64,000 nt of DNA from JBGPEQ01 sp050180895 (lineage in GTDB: Bacteria > Pseudomonadota > Alphaproteobacteria > Dongiales > Dongiaceae), in assembly GCA_050180895.1 (NCBI GenBank), contig JBFXDS010000001.1, forward strand, positions 248,001 through 312,000, given 5' to 3'. The stretch's first letter is position 1, and each line of letters opens with the position of its first letter. The notes beneath the pieces were generated by a model. The model searched no databases and was not told the origin of the DNA. It was given only the letters and a program-made list of their open reading frames with translations. A program made the translations under genes and the position numbers. This document shows positions 42,815 through 51,055 of the stretch, piece after piece.

Positions 42815-43987
42815 ATGACAGGAAAGCAATCAGTGTCGTCCGCGACACTGACCGTGAAGGCGGCCAAACGGTTCGGCCGCCGCACCATGCTGCGCAATGC
42901 CGCGGCGGCGGGCGCCGTGCTCGCGGTAGGCCCATGGCTGACCAGGAACGCCGTCTCGAGTTCCGGCGAACTGAATGTCTTCTCCTGGTCCGACTACATG
43001 CCGGAAGCGCATATCAAGGGCTTCACCGACAAGACGGGCATCAAGATCAACTTCACCGGCTACGGCTCCAACGAAGATCTGCTGGCCAAGATCCAGGCAA
43101 CGAAGGGTCGCGGCTTCGACCTGATCAGCCCGACGGTCGACCGCGTCAACCAGTGGAAGCCGCTCGGGATGCTGCAGCCCTTCGACATGAACCGCGTCCC
43201 GACGAAGAACATCGTGCCGAGTCTTCTGAAGGGATCGGCAGACATCTGGACCTGGGACGGCGGCCAGTACCATCTGCCCTGGACCTGGGGCACCGAGATG
43301 CTCGCCTGGCGCACCGACAAGTGGTCGCGCGATTACAAGGACCTGAGCTACGGCGATCTCTGGCTGGAGGAGTTGAAGGGCAAGGTGATGGGGCGGGCGC
43401 ACTCGCTGATGGCGGGCATCGGCCTCTATCTCGACAAGTCTGGCCAGCTTCCGTCGAACCGCATGCATGACGCCTACAAGGACGAAGCCAATATGCGGCG
43501 GATCTGGGAAGGGATCACGAAGTTCGCGATCGACCACAAGTCGCATCTCAAGCAGTTCTGGAACGACGCCGACGGCCAGATCAACGGCTTCATGCAGAAC
43601 GACGTCGTCCTCGGTCAGTGCTGGGACGGCCCGCCGGCGCGCCTGAAGAAGGAGGGCAAGCCGGTCACGATGGCGGCTCCGATCGAGGGTGCCTTCACTT
43701 GGCTGGACGGCTTGGCGATCCCCATCGGGGCGGAGAATATCGACCAGATCTACGAGTTCCTGAACTACATGTACGAACCCGAAGTCGGCGGCAAGTGGGC
43801 CAACGCGACGGGCTACAATGTGGTCTCGATCGGCGCCGACGCCTACCTGGACGAAGCGTCGAAGAAGCTGTTCCAGGAAACTTATCCGGAGGACACCATG
43901 AACTCGCGTCTGTGGTGGTGGCCGCCGGCAGAGGGATGGTATCCCGAGATCCGGAACGAGTACGTCGACAAGTTCGTCGCGGCGTAA
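42815..43987 (+). CDS. Polyamine-type ABC transporter substrate-binding protein, paralogue 2
   Basis: The 390-residue periplasmic protein has a twin-arginine leader (RFGRRTMLRNAAAAGAVLAVGPWL) and the PotD-type ELNVFSWSDYMPEAHIKGFTDKTGI, where SDYM is the usual ligand-contact loop, then WDGGQYHLPWTWGTEMLAWRTD and YEFLNYMYEPEVGGKWANATGYN. AGGGAG fits the ATG at 42815 (eight-base spacing) better than those at 42809 or 42752. It is followed by the PotA-PotB-PotC genes and is the probable main binding protein. Confidence 0.9.
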   Translation: MTGKQSVSSATLTVKAAKRFGRRTMLRNAAAAGAVLAVGPWLTRNAVSSSGELNVFSWSDYMPEAHIKGFTDKTGIKINFTGYGSNEDLLAKIQATKGRGFDLISPTVDRVNQWKPLGMLQPFDMNRVPTKNIVPSLLKGSADIWTWDGGQYHLPWTWGTEMLAWRTDKWSRDYKDLSYGDLWLEELKGKVMGRAHSLMAGIGLYLDKSGQLPSNRMHDAYKDEANMRRIWEGITKFAIDHKSHLKQFWNDADGQINGFMQNDVVLGQCWDGPPARLKKEGKPVTMAAPIEGAFTWLDGLAIPIGAENIDQIYEFLNYMYEPEVGGKWANATGYNVVSIGADAYLDEASKKLFQETYPEDTMNSRLWWWPPAEGWYPEIRNEYVDKFVAA

Positions 43988-44092
43988 CCGCTCGCCGATG
44001 ACCTGCGGTCGGAATCCCGGCATGGCCGCCGGGATTCCGGTGGCAGGCGACGTGTCGAGCGGTGCGCGGGCGTTCTGGGGACGGTGCGCGGC

Positions 44093-45178
44093 ATGAGCGC
44101 GAACGTCGAACTGGACCACGTCACCATCAGGTTCGGCGAGTTCGTCGCCGTCAACAACGCCAACCTCAAGATCGAGGAAGGCGAGTTCTTCAGCTTTCTC
44201 GGGCCGTCCGGCTGCGGCAAGACGACGATCCTGAGGGCGGTTTCCGGCTTTCTCGAGCCGACCGAGGGCGAGGTACGCATCGGCGGCAAGAACATGCGGG
44301 GCATCGGCCCCAACAAGCGGCCGACGGCGCTCATCTTCCAGAACCTCGCACTGTTTCCGCTCATGTCGGTGGCGGACAACATCGCCTTCGGCTTGGAAGT
44401 CCGCGGCGTTTCGAAGGGCGAGCGACGGCGCCGCGCCGAGGAACTCCTGAATCTCATCGCCCTTCCGGGCCAGGGCGAAAAGACCGTGAGTGCCCTCTCG
44501 GGCGGGCAGAAGCAGCGCGTGGCCATCGCCCGCGCCCTCGCGGTGGAGCCGGACGTGCTCCTCCTCGACGAGCCGCTGTCGGCCCTCGACCTCAAGCTGC
44601 GCCAGCACATGCGGACCGAGCTGCGGGCGATCCAGCAGCGGGTCGGCATCACCTTCATCTACATCACGCACGACCAGGGCGAGGCGCTGACGATGTCGGA
44701 CCGGGTCGCCGTGATGAGTCAGGGCGTCATCCAGCAGATCGGCGATGGCCATACCATATACAATCGGCCGCAGACGGCCTTCGTCGCCTCGTTCGTCGGC
44801 GAGAACAATCCCTTCTTCAGCAAGGTCACCCGCGTCGATTCCGATTTCGCCGAAGTCGAGACGGTCTTCGGCCTCCTGCGGGGGCGTAACGTGCAGCGCC
44901 TCAAAGTCGGCGACCGCGCCATCCTGTTCGTGCGCCCGGAAGCGCTCGTGCTCGCCAACGGCGTCGGCGCCAACGTCCTGGAAAGCGCCGTCCTGACCAA
45001 CGAGCTGGAGGGCTCGCTCGTCCATATCCGCCTCAAGGGGGAAGGGCCGAAGGCGATCACGATGTCGCTGACCAACGACGGCCGCCTGCCAACCCTCAAC
45101 GCCGGCGATACCGTCCGCGTCGGCTTCGATCCCGAGCGCGCCGTCGTTCTGCCGCATGGCCGGCTGGCCGATGAGTGA
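44093..45178 (+). CDS. Polyamine-type ABC transporter ATP-binding protein (PotA-like)
   Basis: The 361-residue ATPase has Walker A GPSGCGKTTILRAV, Q-loop IFQNLALFPLMSV, signature LSGGQKQRVAIARALAV, Walker B LLLDEPLSALDLKLRQHM and switch His ITHDQGEALTMSDRVAVM; a C-terminal TOBE-type domain (from about residue 270) follows with RPEALVL and HIRLKGEGP. FVGENNPF is like the FVGxxN region of PotA. The GTG at 44084 is an alternative start. Its last eight bases overlap the first permease gene. Confidence 0.93.
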   Translation: MSANVELDHVTIRFGEFVAVNNANLKIEEGEFFSFLGPSGCGKTTILRAVSGFLEPTEGEVRIGGKNMRGIGPNKRPTALIFQNLALFPLMSVADNIAFGLEVRGVSKGERRRRAEELLNLIALPGQGEKTVSALSGGQKQRVAIARALAVEPDVLLLDEPLSALDLKLRQHMRTELRAIQQRVGITFIYITHDQGEALTMSDRVAVMSQGVIQQIGDGHTIYNRPQTAFVASFVGENNPFFSKVTRVDSDFAEVETVFGLLRGRNVQRLKVGDRAILFVRPEALVLANGVGANVLESAVLTNELEGSLVHIRLKGEGPKAITMSLTNDGRLPTLNAGDTVRVGFDPERAVVLPHGRLADE

Positions 45179-46187
45179 CTTCCTGACGCTGTTCCTGGCC
45201 GTGCTGCTGGCGCTGCTCGTGGCGCCGCTGGCGCAGGGCTATGGCGGCCGCATCTGGGGCGTCTTCCGCGACGTCCGCTTCGTGCAGCGCAACGGCGTCG
45301 CCGTCTCCACCTACATGGTGCTGGCGGTGACGTTCTGGATCCTGCTGATGATCGTGCTGCCGCAGCTCTACATGGTCGACTTCTCGTTCCGCAACAACCT
45401 GCCGCCGCCGCAGCAGGGCGGACCGGACGACGTCCACACGCTGAAGAACTACCATTACCTGCTGTTCGGTCCGGAAGGCAGCGACCAGTCCTTCAACTGG
45501 CTGCACCTGCGGGTCTTCGCGAAGACCATCATCGCCAGCGTCTTCGTCACGCTGCTGGATTTCGCCCTGTGCTATCCGATCGCCTACTATATCGCCCAGG
45601 TGGCCAAGGGCGGGCGCGCCCGCCTGATGTTCCTCTGCCTTCTGCTTCCCTTCTGGGTCAACGAGATCCTGCGGGCGTTCGCCTTCCGCATCATCTTCGG
45701 CACCAGCGGCGTCATCAACTCGGTGCTGATCGGGATCGGACTGCTGCCGGCCGATGCGCCGATCGACTTCCTGCGCGCAGACATCGCGCTCTATTCCGGC
45801 CTCAGCTATGCCTACGTGCTGATGATGGTGTTCCCGCTCTACAACGCCATCGAAAGCCTCGACCACAACCAGATCGAGGCGGCGCGCGACCTGGGCTCGC
45901 CCTGGTGGCGCATCCACTGGCGCGTGGTCATGCCGCATGCCAAGCCGGGCATCGCCTCGGGCTGCGTGATGGTCTTCATGCTGGCGGCCGGCGCCCTCGC
46001 GACGCCGCAGATTCTCGGCGGGCCGTCCAGCCTATGGTTCACGCAGGTGATCTACGACCAGTTCTTCCAGGGCTTCAACTGGCCGCGGGGATCGGCCTAC
46101 GCCTTCGTCCTGCTGCTCTCCTGCATCGTCTTTGTGATGTCGGCCATGCGGCTGTTCAAGGTCAATCTGGGAGACATCGCGCGATGA
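45171..46187 (+). CDS. Polyamine-type ABC transporter permease (PotB-like)
   Basis: The 338-residue membrane protein has about six helices plus an extended N-terminal part (LFLAVLLALLVAPLAQGYGG). The EAA loop reads ESLDHNQIEAARDLGSPWWRIHWRVVMPHAKPGIASG, typical for PotB/PotC pairs. It starts inside the last codons of the potA-like gene (ATG at 45171) and its stop overlaps the ATG of the second permease gene (ATGA). Cytoplasmic loop and hydrophobic pattern support a half-pore role with the next gene. Confidence 0.9.
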   Translation: MSDFLTLFLAVLLALLVAPLAQGYGGRIWGVFRDVRFVQRNGVAVSTYMVLAVTFWILLMIVLPQLYMVDFSFRNNLPPPQQGGPDDVHTLKNYHYLLFGPEGSDQSFNWLHLRVFAKTIIASVFVTLLDFALCYPIAYYIAQVAKGGRARLMFLCLLLPFWVNEILRAFAFRIIFGTSGVINSVLIGIGLLPADAPIDFLRADIALYSGLSYAYVLMMVFPLYNAIESLDHNQIEAARDLGSPWWRIHWRVVMPHAKPGIASGCVMVFMLAAGALATPQILGGPSSLWFTQVIYDQFFQGFNWPRGSAYAFVLLLSCIVFVMSAMRLFKVNLGDIAR

Positions 46188-47086
46188 GCTCCCGGACCAT
46201 CCTGCGCGGCATGGTGGGGTTCTACATCCTGCTGTTCCTCGGCTTCCTGTTCGGGCCTCTGGTGATCATGAGCCTGGCGGCCTTCAACACGCCGACCTTC
46301 CCGCAGGCCTATCCGTGGGAAGGGTTCACGTTGCACTGGTTCGCCGACCTGTTCCAGGACAGCATCATGACCGGCGGCATCATGAACAGCATCTATATCG
46401 GCCTGGGCGTCGTGTGCCTCTCGGTGCCGATCGGCCTCGCCGGGGCGCTGTTGATGATGCAGGTCAACCAGCGTCTGCGTCCCATCTACTACACCATCGT
46501 CGTCTCGCCGGTCCTGACGCCGGGCGTCATCCTGGGCATCTCGACCCTGGTGTTCTGGGATCGCGTCGGGATGACCTTGGGGGCCGGCTACGACTCGCTC
46601 TACTACAGCGGCTATTTCCTGACGATCGTCGGCCAGTCCACCTTCATCTCCGCCTATTGCATGCTGGTCTTCCTGGCGCGGCTGCAGCGCTTCGACCGCA
46701 CCCAGGAGGAGGCGGCGCTCGATCTCGGCGCCACCCAGGCGCAGGTCTTCCGCAAGATCCTCATCCCCTTCCTGCGGCCGGCGATCCTGTCCTCCGCGGT
46801 GCTTGCCTTCCTCTCCTCGTTCGAGAACTACAACACCACCCTCTTCACCATCCAATCGGAGGCGACCCTGACGACGGTGCTGGCGGGTCGGGTGCGGATG
46901 GGAACGGAACCCGATATCGCCGCCCTCGCCGTCATCATCATCGGCATCACGCTGCTGGGGGCGATCGCCTATGAGATCCAGCGGCGGCACGAAATGGCGA
47001 GGGAGCAGGCCGCCGCAGCGACCGCCCGTGCGGCCAGCGATCTCGCGGAGATCAGGCTGGCGGCGGCGCCGGCCGCGGCCCAGTAG
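46184..47086 (+). CDS. Polyamine-type ABC transporter permease (PotC-like)
   Basis: The 300-residue permease has membrane helices beginning GFYILLFLGFLFGPLVIMSLAAF, the conserved WEGFTLHWF..LF near residue 45, and the EAA loop TQEEAALDLGATQAQVFRKILIPFLRPAILSSAVLAFLSSFENYNTTLF, the latter SSFENYNT resembling the DEFVITF region of PotC. It ends with a poly-Ala-rich tail. The gene converges with the small hypothetical gene at 47094, only 7 bp apart. Confidence 0.9.
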   Translation: MSSRTILRGMVGFYILLFLGFLFGPLVIMSLAAFNTPTFPQAYPWEGFTLHWFADLFQDSIMTGGIMNSIYIGLGVVCLSVPIGLAGALLMMQVNQRLRPIYYTIVVSPVLTPGVILGISTLVFWDRVGMTLGAGYDSLYYSGYFLTIVGQSTFISAYCMLVFLARLQRFDRTQEEAALDLGATQAQVFRKILIPFLRPAILSSAVLAFLSSFENYNTTLFTIQSEATLTTVLAGRVRMGTEPDIAALAVIIIGITLLGAIAYEIQRRHEMAREQAAAATARAASDLAEIRLAAAPAAAQ

Positions 47087-47093
47087 CGGCGCC

Positions 47094-47456
47094 TCAGGGC
47101 GTGAAGAACTCGCCCAGGATCTCTTTCTTGGTATCGATCGACAGCTGCGACAGCAGGTGACCCCTGCCCTGCTGAGTCCAGCCCATCTTGAGGTAGACCG
47201 TCTTCTCCCGCCGGAGGATGTCCATGTAGGCCAGGTGGTGGGCGATATCGAGATAGGCCGTCGCCTGCTGCCGCGCATGGTCGCCGGTCGGCTTCGGCGG
47301 CGCGGCGCCGGCATGGTCCTCGAAGATGACGATGGCGCGGTTGATATTGTCGTCGTCATAGAGCCGCAGAACGATCATGGAATGCGCCGATTCCTTCACC
47401 CTCTTGGTCAGGAACTGAATCGTGTGGCGCGTGATCTTGTAGGTATCGATCGACAT
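47094..47456 (-). CDS. Conserved-looking hypothetical protein
   Basis: The 120-residue protein starts MSIDTYKITRHTIQFL and ends KKEILGEFFTP. It is hydrophilic without a signal or membrane helix, and has a central stretch DHARQQATAYLDIAHHLAYMDILRREKTVYLKMGW rich in His and aromatic residues. The opposite-strand readings lack features and the codon pattern here looks coding, with GGAGAAACGG upstream of the ATG at 47456. I do not recognise the family. It faces away from the cupin and aminotransferase genes. Confidence 0.6.
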   Translation of the reverse strand: MSIDTYKITRHTIQFLTKRVKESAHSMIVLRLYDDDNINRAIVIFEDHAGAAPPKPTGDHARQQATAYLDIAHHLAYMDILRREKTVYLKMGWTQQGRGHLLSQLSIDTKKEILGEFFTP

Positions 47457-47665
47457 GGAACCGTTTCTCCGGAACGTCGCGCCGGTGGAGGGCCGGACCA
47501 CCGGCCCGGCGCACAGGATTGACCTTGACGAGCTTGTCACGCGCCAAGAGGACCGACAAGGCGCGGGCGGTCGCTCGAGAATAGCCTTCTGGGGCGGCGC
47601 AGGCATAGCCGTCGCCGGCGCGTGCCGAGTATAAAGGGCGGGTCTCAAGCACAGGGGAAGCCCAA

Positions 47666-48040
47666 ATGAGCGACGTGAAGCTATTTAGGATGCGCGATCT
47701 CGATTTGACGCCTAATGCGCAGGGCATCGTCACCGCACCCGTCGTCAACCGCCGCTACAGCACCGGCATGGGGGCCGGCATCGGCGTGTTCGAGAACTGC
47801 GCCGTCGAGTGGACCGTCACCTATGACGAGGTCCTGTTCATCAAGGACGGCAACTTCACCTTGCGCGTCGGCGGCAAGGCCTATCGCGCCGGTCCCGGCG
47901 ATATTCTGTGGATTCCCAAGGATACACCGCTCGTCTACGAGGCCAAGGAGCGGGTGCTGTTCTTCTATGCCGTCTGCCCCGTGGACAAGTCGCCTTCCAC
48001 CAGCAAGACGATCGAGTTCCCGACGGCCGCGCCGGAATGA
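47666..48040 (+). CDS. Cupin-domain protein (EutQ-like)
   Basis: The 124-residue protein is a small cupin: GIGVFENCAVEWTVTYDEVLFIKDGNFTLRVGGKAYRAGPGDILWIPKDTPLVYEAKERVLFFYAVCPVD. EVLFI/EG..PGD..WIP.DT is the EutQ/DUF861-type motif pair, and usual His ligands are replaced by Tyr/Glu, so metal use is uncertain. It lies 142 bp before the aminotransferase gene and may be part of an amine or amino-acid degradation unit. Confidence 0.84.
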   Translation: MSDVKLFRMRDLDLTPNAQGIVTAPVVNRRYSTGMGAGIGVFENCAVEWTVTYDEVLFIKDGNFTLRVGGKAYRAGPGDILWIPKDTPLVYEAKERVLFFYAVCPVDKSPSTSKTIEFPTAAPE

Positions 48041-48182
48041 CTCGCCGGCCACTGCTCGTGGCCCGTCCGATTGCGTCCGTCTGGACCTACATGCACAGCG
48101 GGGCGTCCTCATAGTTGCCGGATCGGCGCGAACTCGTCTCGCGACGGCACCTCCTTGTTCTGCGCGAAAGGACGCATCGACG

Positions 48183-49514
48183 ATGACCGTGATGCAGAAG
48201 AGCTTCTCGGCCAACAGCCTGGAGCAGCACTGGCTGCCCTTCACCGCCAATCGCGACTTCAAGCAGGAGCCGCGGCTGCTGGCGCGAGCCGAGGGCGTCT
48301 ACTACTGGAATCATCGCGGCGAGAAGCTCATCGATGCCAGCGCGGGACTGTTCTGCGCCGCCGCCGGCCACTGCCGCAAGGAGATCGCCGACGCCGTCTA
48401 CGCGCAGCTGCAGACGCTCGATTTCTCGCCGCACTTCCAGGTGGCGCATCCGAACTCGTTCGAACTGGCGCGGCGCGTGGCGCAACTGACGCCGGGCGAC
48501 CTGGACTACGTGTTCTTCGCCAACTCCGGGTCGGAGGCGGTGGACACGGCGATGAAGATCGCCCTCGCCTATCATCGCGCCCGGAACGATGGCCAGCGCA
48601 TCCGCTTCGTCTCGCGCGAGCGCGCCTATCACGGCGTCAACTTCGGCGGCACGTCGCTCTCCGGCATGGTGCGCAATCGCGAAACCTTCGGCGGCGCGGT
48701 GATTCCGAACGTCGTGCACATGCGGCATACTTGGCTGCCGGAGAGCAAGTTCGTCAAAGGCCAACCGGAAATCGGCGCCGATCTTGCCGACGACCTCCAG
48801 CGCTTCGTCGCCCTCTACGGCGCCGGCACCATCGCCGCCTGCTTCGTCGAGCCGATTGCCGGCTCGACCGGCGTGCTGGTCCCGCCGAAGGGTTATCTGG
48901 AGCGGCTGCGGCAGATCTGCGACCAGCATGGCATCCTGCTCGTCTTCGACGAGGTGATCTGCGGATTCGGCCGGACCGGCCATGCTTTTGCCGCGCAGAG
49001 CTTCGGCGTCACGCCGGACATGATCACCATGGCCAAGGCGCTGACCAACGGCGCCCAGCCCATGGGCGCGGTGGCGGCGAGCGCCCAGATTTACGAGACC
49101 ATCACCCGGGCGGCGTCGGACCAGGCGATCGAGCTGTTCCACGGCTACACTTATTCGGCCCATCCCGCGGCCTGTGCCGCCGGCATCGCCACCCTCGACA
49201 TCTACGAGCGCGAGGGCCTGTTCGAGAAGGCGGCGGCCTTGTCGCCCTATTTCCTCGACGCGGTGTTCTCGCTTTCGGATCTGCCGGTCGTCACGGACAT
49301 CCGCGGCTACGGCCTGCTCGCCGGCATCGACCTGGCGCCCTTGGACGGCAAGCCGGGCGCCCGCGGCTACGACGCGACCAAGCGGCTGTTCAGCGCCGGC
49401 ATGCACATCAAGTTCACCGGCGATGCCGGCATCGTGGCGCCGCCGCTCGTCGCCGAGAAGCGGCATGTCGACGAGATCATCGGCCGGCTGCGGGACGTGC
49501 TGGCGCGATACTGA
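48183..49514 (+). CDS. Omega-amino acid:pyruvate aminotransferase (class III, beta-alanine/taurine type)
   Basis: The 443-residue PLP enzyme has the class III blocks: LEQHWLPFTANRDFKQEPRLL, VFFANSGSEAVDTAMKIALAYHR, ERAYHGVNFGGTSLSGM, FVEPIAGSTGVLVPPKGYLERLRQICDQHGILLVFDEVICGFGRTG and the PLP lysine in ITMAKALTNGAQPMG. LEQHWLPFTANRDFK is the hallmark opening of omega-amino acid:pyruvate transaminases. Beta-alanine is the classical donor; taurine-pyruvate enzymes belong to the same class, of interest because xsc is about 16 kb away. The substrate is not decided by sequence here. Confidence 0.9.
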   Translation: MTVMQKSFSANSLEQHWLPFTANRDFKQEPRLLARAEGVYYWNHRGEKLIDASAGLFCAAAGHCRKEIADAVYAQLQTLDFSPHFQVAHPNSFELARRVAQLTPGDLDYVFFANSGSEAVDTAMKIALAYHRARNDGQRIRFVSRERAYHGVNFGGTSLSGMVRNRETFGGAVIPNVVHMRHTWLPESKFVKGQPEIGADLADDLQRFVALYGAGTIAACFVEPIAGSTGVLVPPKGYLERLRQICDQHGILLVFDEVICGFGRTGHAFAAQSFGVTPDMITMAKALTNGAQPMGAVAASAQIYETITRAASDQAIELFHGYTYSAHPAACAAGIATLDIYEREGLFEKAAALSPYFLDAVFSLSDLPVVTDIRGYGLLAGIDLAPLDGKPGARGYDATKRLFSAGMHIKFTGDAGIVAPPLVAEKRHVDEIIGRLRDVLARY

Positions 49515-49596
49515 GCCGCAGGCGAGGACGCCTCCGTTTGACGGTGTGGCCGGCCGGCGCTAGATACCCCGAGACGCAGTACGAGGCAGAAGCATC

Positions 49597-50076
49597 ATGG
49601 CCAAGAAGACTCTGGAAGTCGGCGACAAGGCGCCGTCGTTCGACATGCTCGCGGACGGCGGCGGCAAGGTGTCGCTCTCGTCGCTCGCGGGCCGGACCGT
49701 CGTTCTCTACTTCTATCCGAAGGACGATACCTCCGGTTGCACCAAGGAGGCCTGCGACTTCCGCGACAACCTGCCGAACTTCGGCAAGATCGATGCGGCC
49801 GTCATCGGCGTGTCGCGCGACAGCGTTGCCAGCCACGACAAGTTCAAGAAAAAGCATGCGCTGCCGTTCGTGTTGGCCAGCGACGCCGAGGGCAAGGCGT
49901 CGGACGTCTATGGCACCTGGGTCGAGAAGAGCATGTATGGCCGCAAGTACATGGGCATGGAACGCGCCACCTTCCTCATCGACGGCAAGGGCGTGATCCG
50001 CGGCATCTGGCGCAAGGTGAAGGTGCCCGGCCATGTGGCGGAGGTGCTGAAGGCTGCCAAGAGTCTGTCGGCCTGA
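49597..50076 (+). CDS. bcp: Thiol peroxidase, Bcp-type peroxiredoxin
   Basis: The 159-residue peroxiredoxin has the peroxidatic motif YFYPKDDTSGCTKEACDFRD with the peroxidatic cysteine and a second cysteine five residues later (CTKEAC), the Bcp alpha-helical resolving pair. GVSRDSVASHDKFKKKHALPFVLASD and YGRKYMGMERATFLIDGKGVI are typical. It reduces hydroperoxides in the cytoplasm. AGGCAGAAGC precedes the ATG; the gene is between an aminotransferase and the chemotaxis operon with no link to either. Confidence 0.94.
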   Translation: MAKKTLEVGDKAPSFDMLADGGGKVSLSSLAGRTVVLYFYPKDDTSGCTKEACDFRDNLPNFGKIDAAVIGVSRDSVASHDKFKKKHALPFVLASDAEGKASDVYGTWVEKSMYGRKYMGMERATFLIDGKGVIRGIWRKVKVPGHVAEVLKAAKSLSA

Positions 50077-50200
50077 GGCGGACATCCGCCCGCCGGAGCG
50101 GCCTCGCTTACCCTTCCTAAACCAAGTGCCGTGCATAGTCCGCCGCGCCGGCCAGCGCGGCGGTCGCCGCGGGGCCTGCGCCAACCACCATGTCCCCTCG

Positions 50201-51055
50201 ATGCTGGCCGCTCTAAAACACGACAACGATCTGGCGATGAGCGAAGCCGACTTCCAGCTCATCGCGCGGTTGGTCAAGCAGCATGCCGGCATCCACCTGG
50301 CTGCGCACAAGCAGGCCATGGTGTACGCCCGCTTGGCAGGGCGTCTGCGCGCCCTCGGAATGACGAGCTTCGAAAGCTATTGCCGAACCCTCACCGCGCC
50401 CCGGGCGGAGACGGAGATCGGGGTTCTGGTCAACGCCATCACCACGAACTTCACGCGCTTTTTCCGCGAACGTCATCATTTCGAGCATCTGGCGGAGGAC
50501 GTCTTTCCTGCCATGATCCGGCGAGCCGCACGAACCGGCCGCCGTCGCCTCCGTGTCTGGTCGGCCGGCTGCGCCACGGGCGAGGAGGCCTACTCGATCG
50601 CCATGACGCTGCGGCAGTGCGTCCCCGATCTCGATCTCTGGGATGCCCGGGTTCTGGCGACCGACATATCGACCGACGCGCTGGCGGCTGCCGAGACCGG
50701 GATCTACGGCCTCCGGCAGATGATGGATGTGCCGAACGAGATGGTCGACCGGTACTTCCGCCCCACCCCCGGCAATCCCGACGACTACGAGGTCGTGCCG
50801 CAGGTGAAGGCGCTCGTCACCTTCAACTGGCTCAACCTGTTGGACGACTGGCCGATGGAAGGGCCGTTCGACGCCATCTTCTGTCGCAACGTGATCATCT
50901 ATTTCGACAATGCTGCGCAGGACTCGGTGGTCCGCCGCTGCGGCAGCATGCTCGACCGGGACGGCGTCCTCTATCTCGGCCACTCCGAGAGCGCGCTTTG
51001 GGGCCATTGCGGGTTGCAGCTCGTCGGCCGCAGCACCTACCGGAGGGTAGCATGA
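50201..51055 (+). CDS. cheR: Chemotaxis protein methyltransferase CheR
   Basis: CheR methylates glutamates of chemoreceptors with SAM. The product has the all-helical N-domain (EADFQLIARLVKQHAGIHLAAHKQAMVYARLAGRLRALG) and the SAM-binding fold with VWSAGCATGEEAYSIAM and CRNVIIYFDNAAQ. It ends LYLGHSESALWG, as usual. Starts at 50201 (MLAALKHDND) and 50237 (MSEADF) are both possible; the stop overlaps the cheB ATG. Beta-strand residues that could bind a receptor pentapeptide are within the family, compatible with the MCP tail at 58649. Confidence 0.92.
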   Translation: MLAALKHDNDLAMSEADFQLIARLVKQHAGIHLAAHKQAMVYARLAGRLRALGMTSFESYCRTLTAPRAETEIGVLVNAITTNFTRFFRERHHFEHLAEDVFPAMIRRAARTGRRRLRVWSAGCATGEEAYSIAMTLRQCVPDLDLWDARVLATDISTDALAAAETGIYGLRQMMDVPNEMVDRYFRPTPGNPDDYEVVPQVKALVTFNWLNLLDDWPMEGPFDAIFCRNVIIYFDNAAQDSVVRRCGSMLDRDGVLYLGHSESALWGHCGLQLVGRSTYRRVA

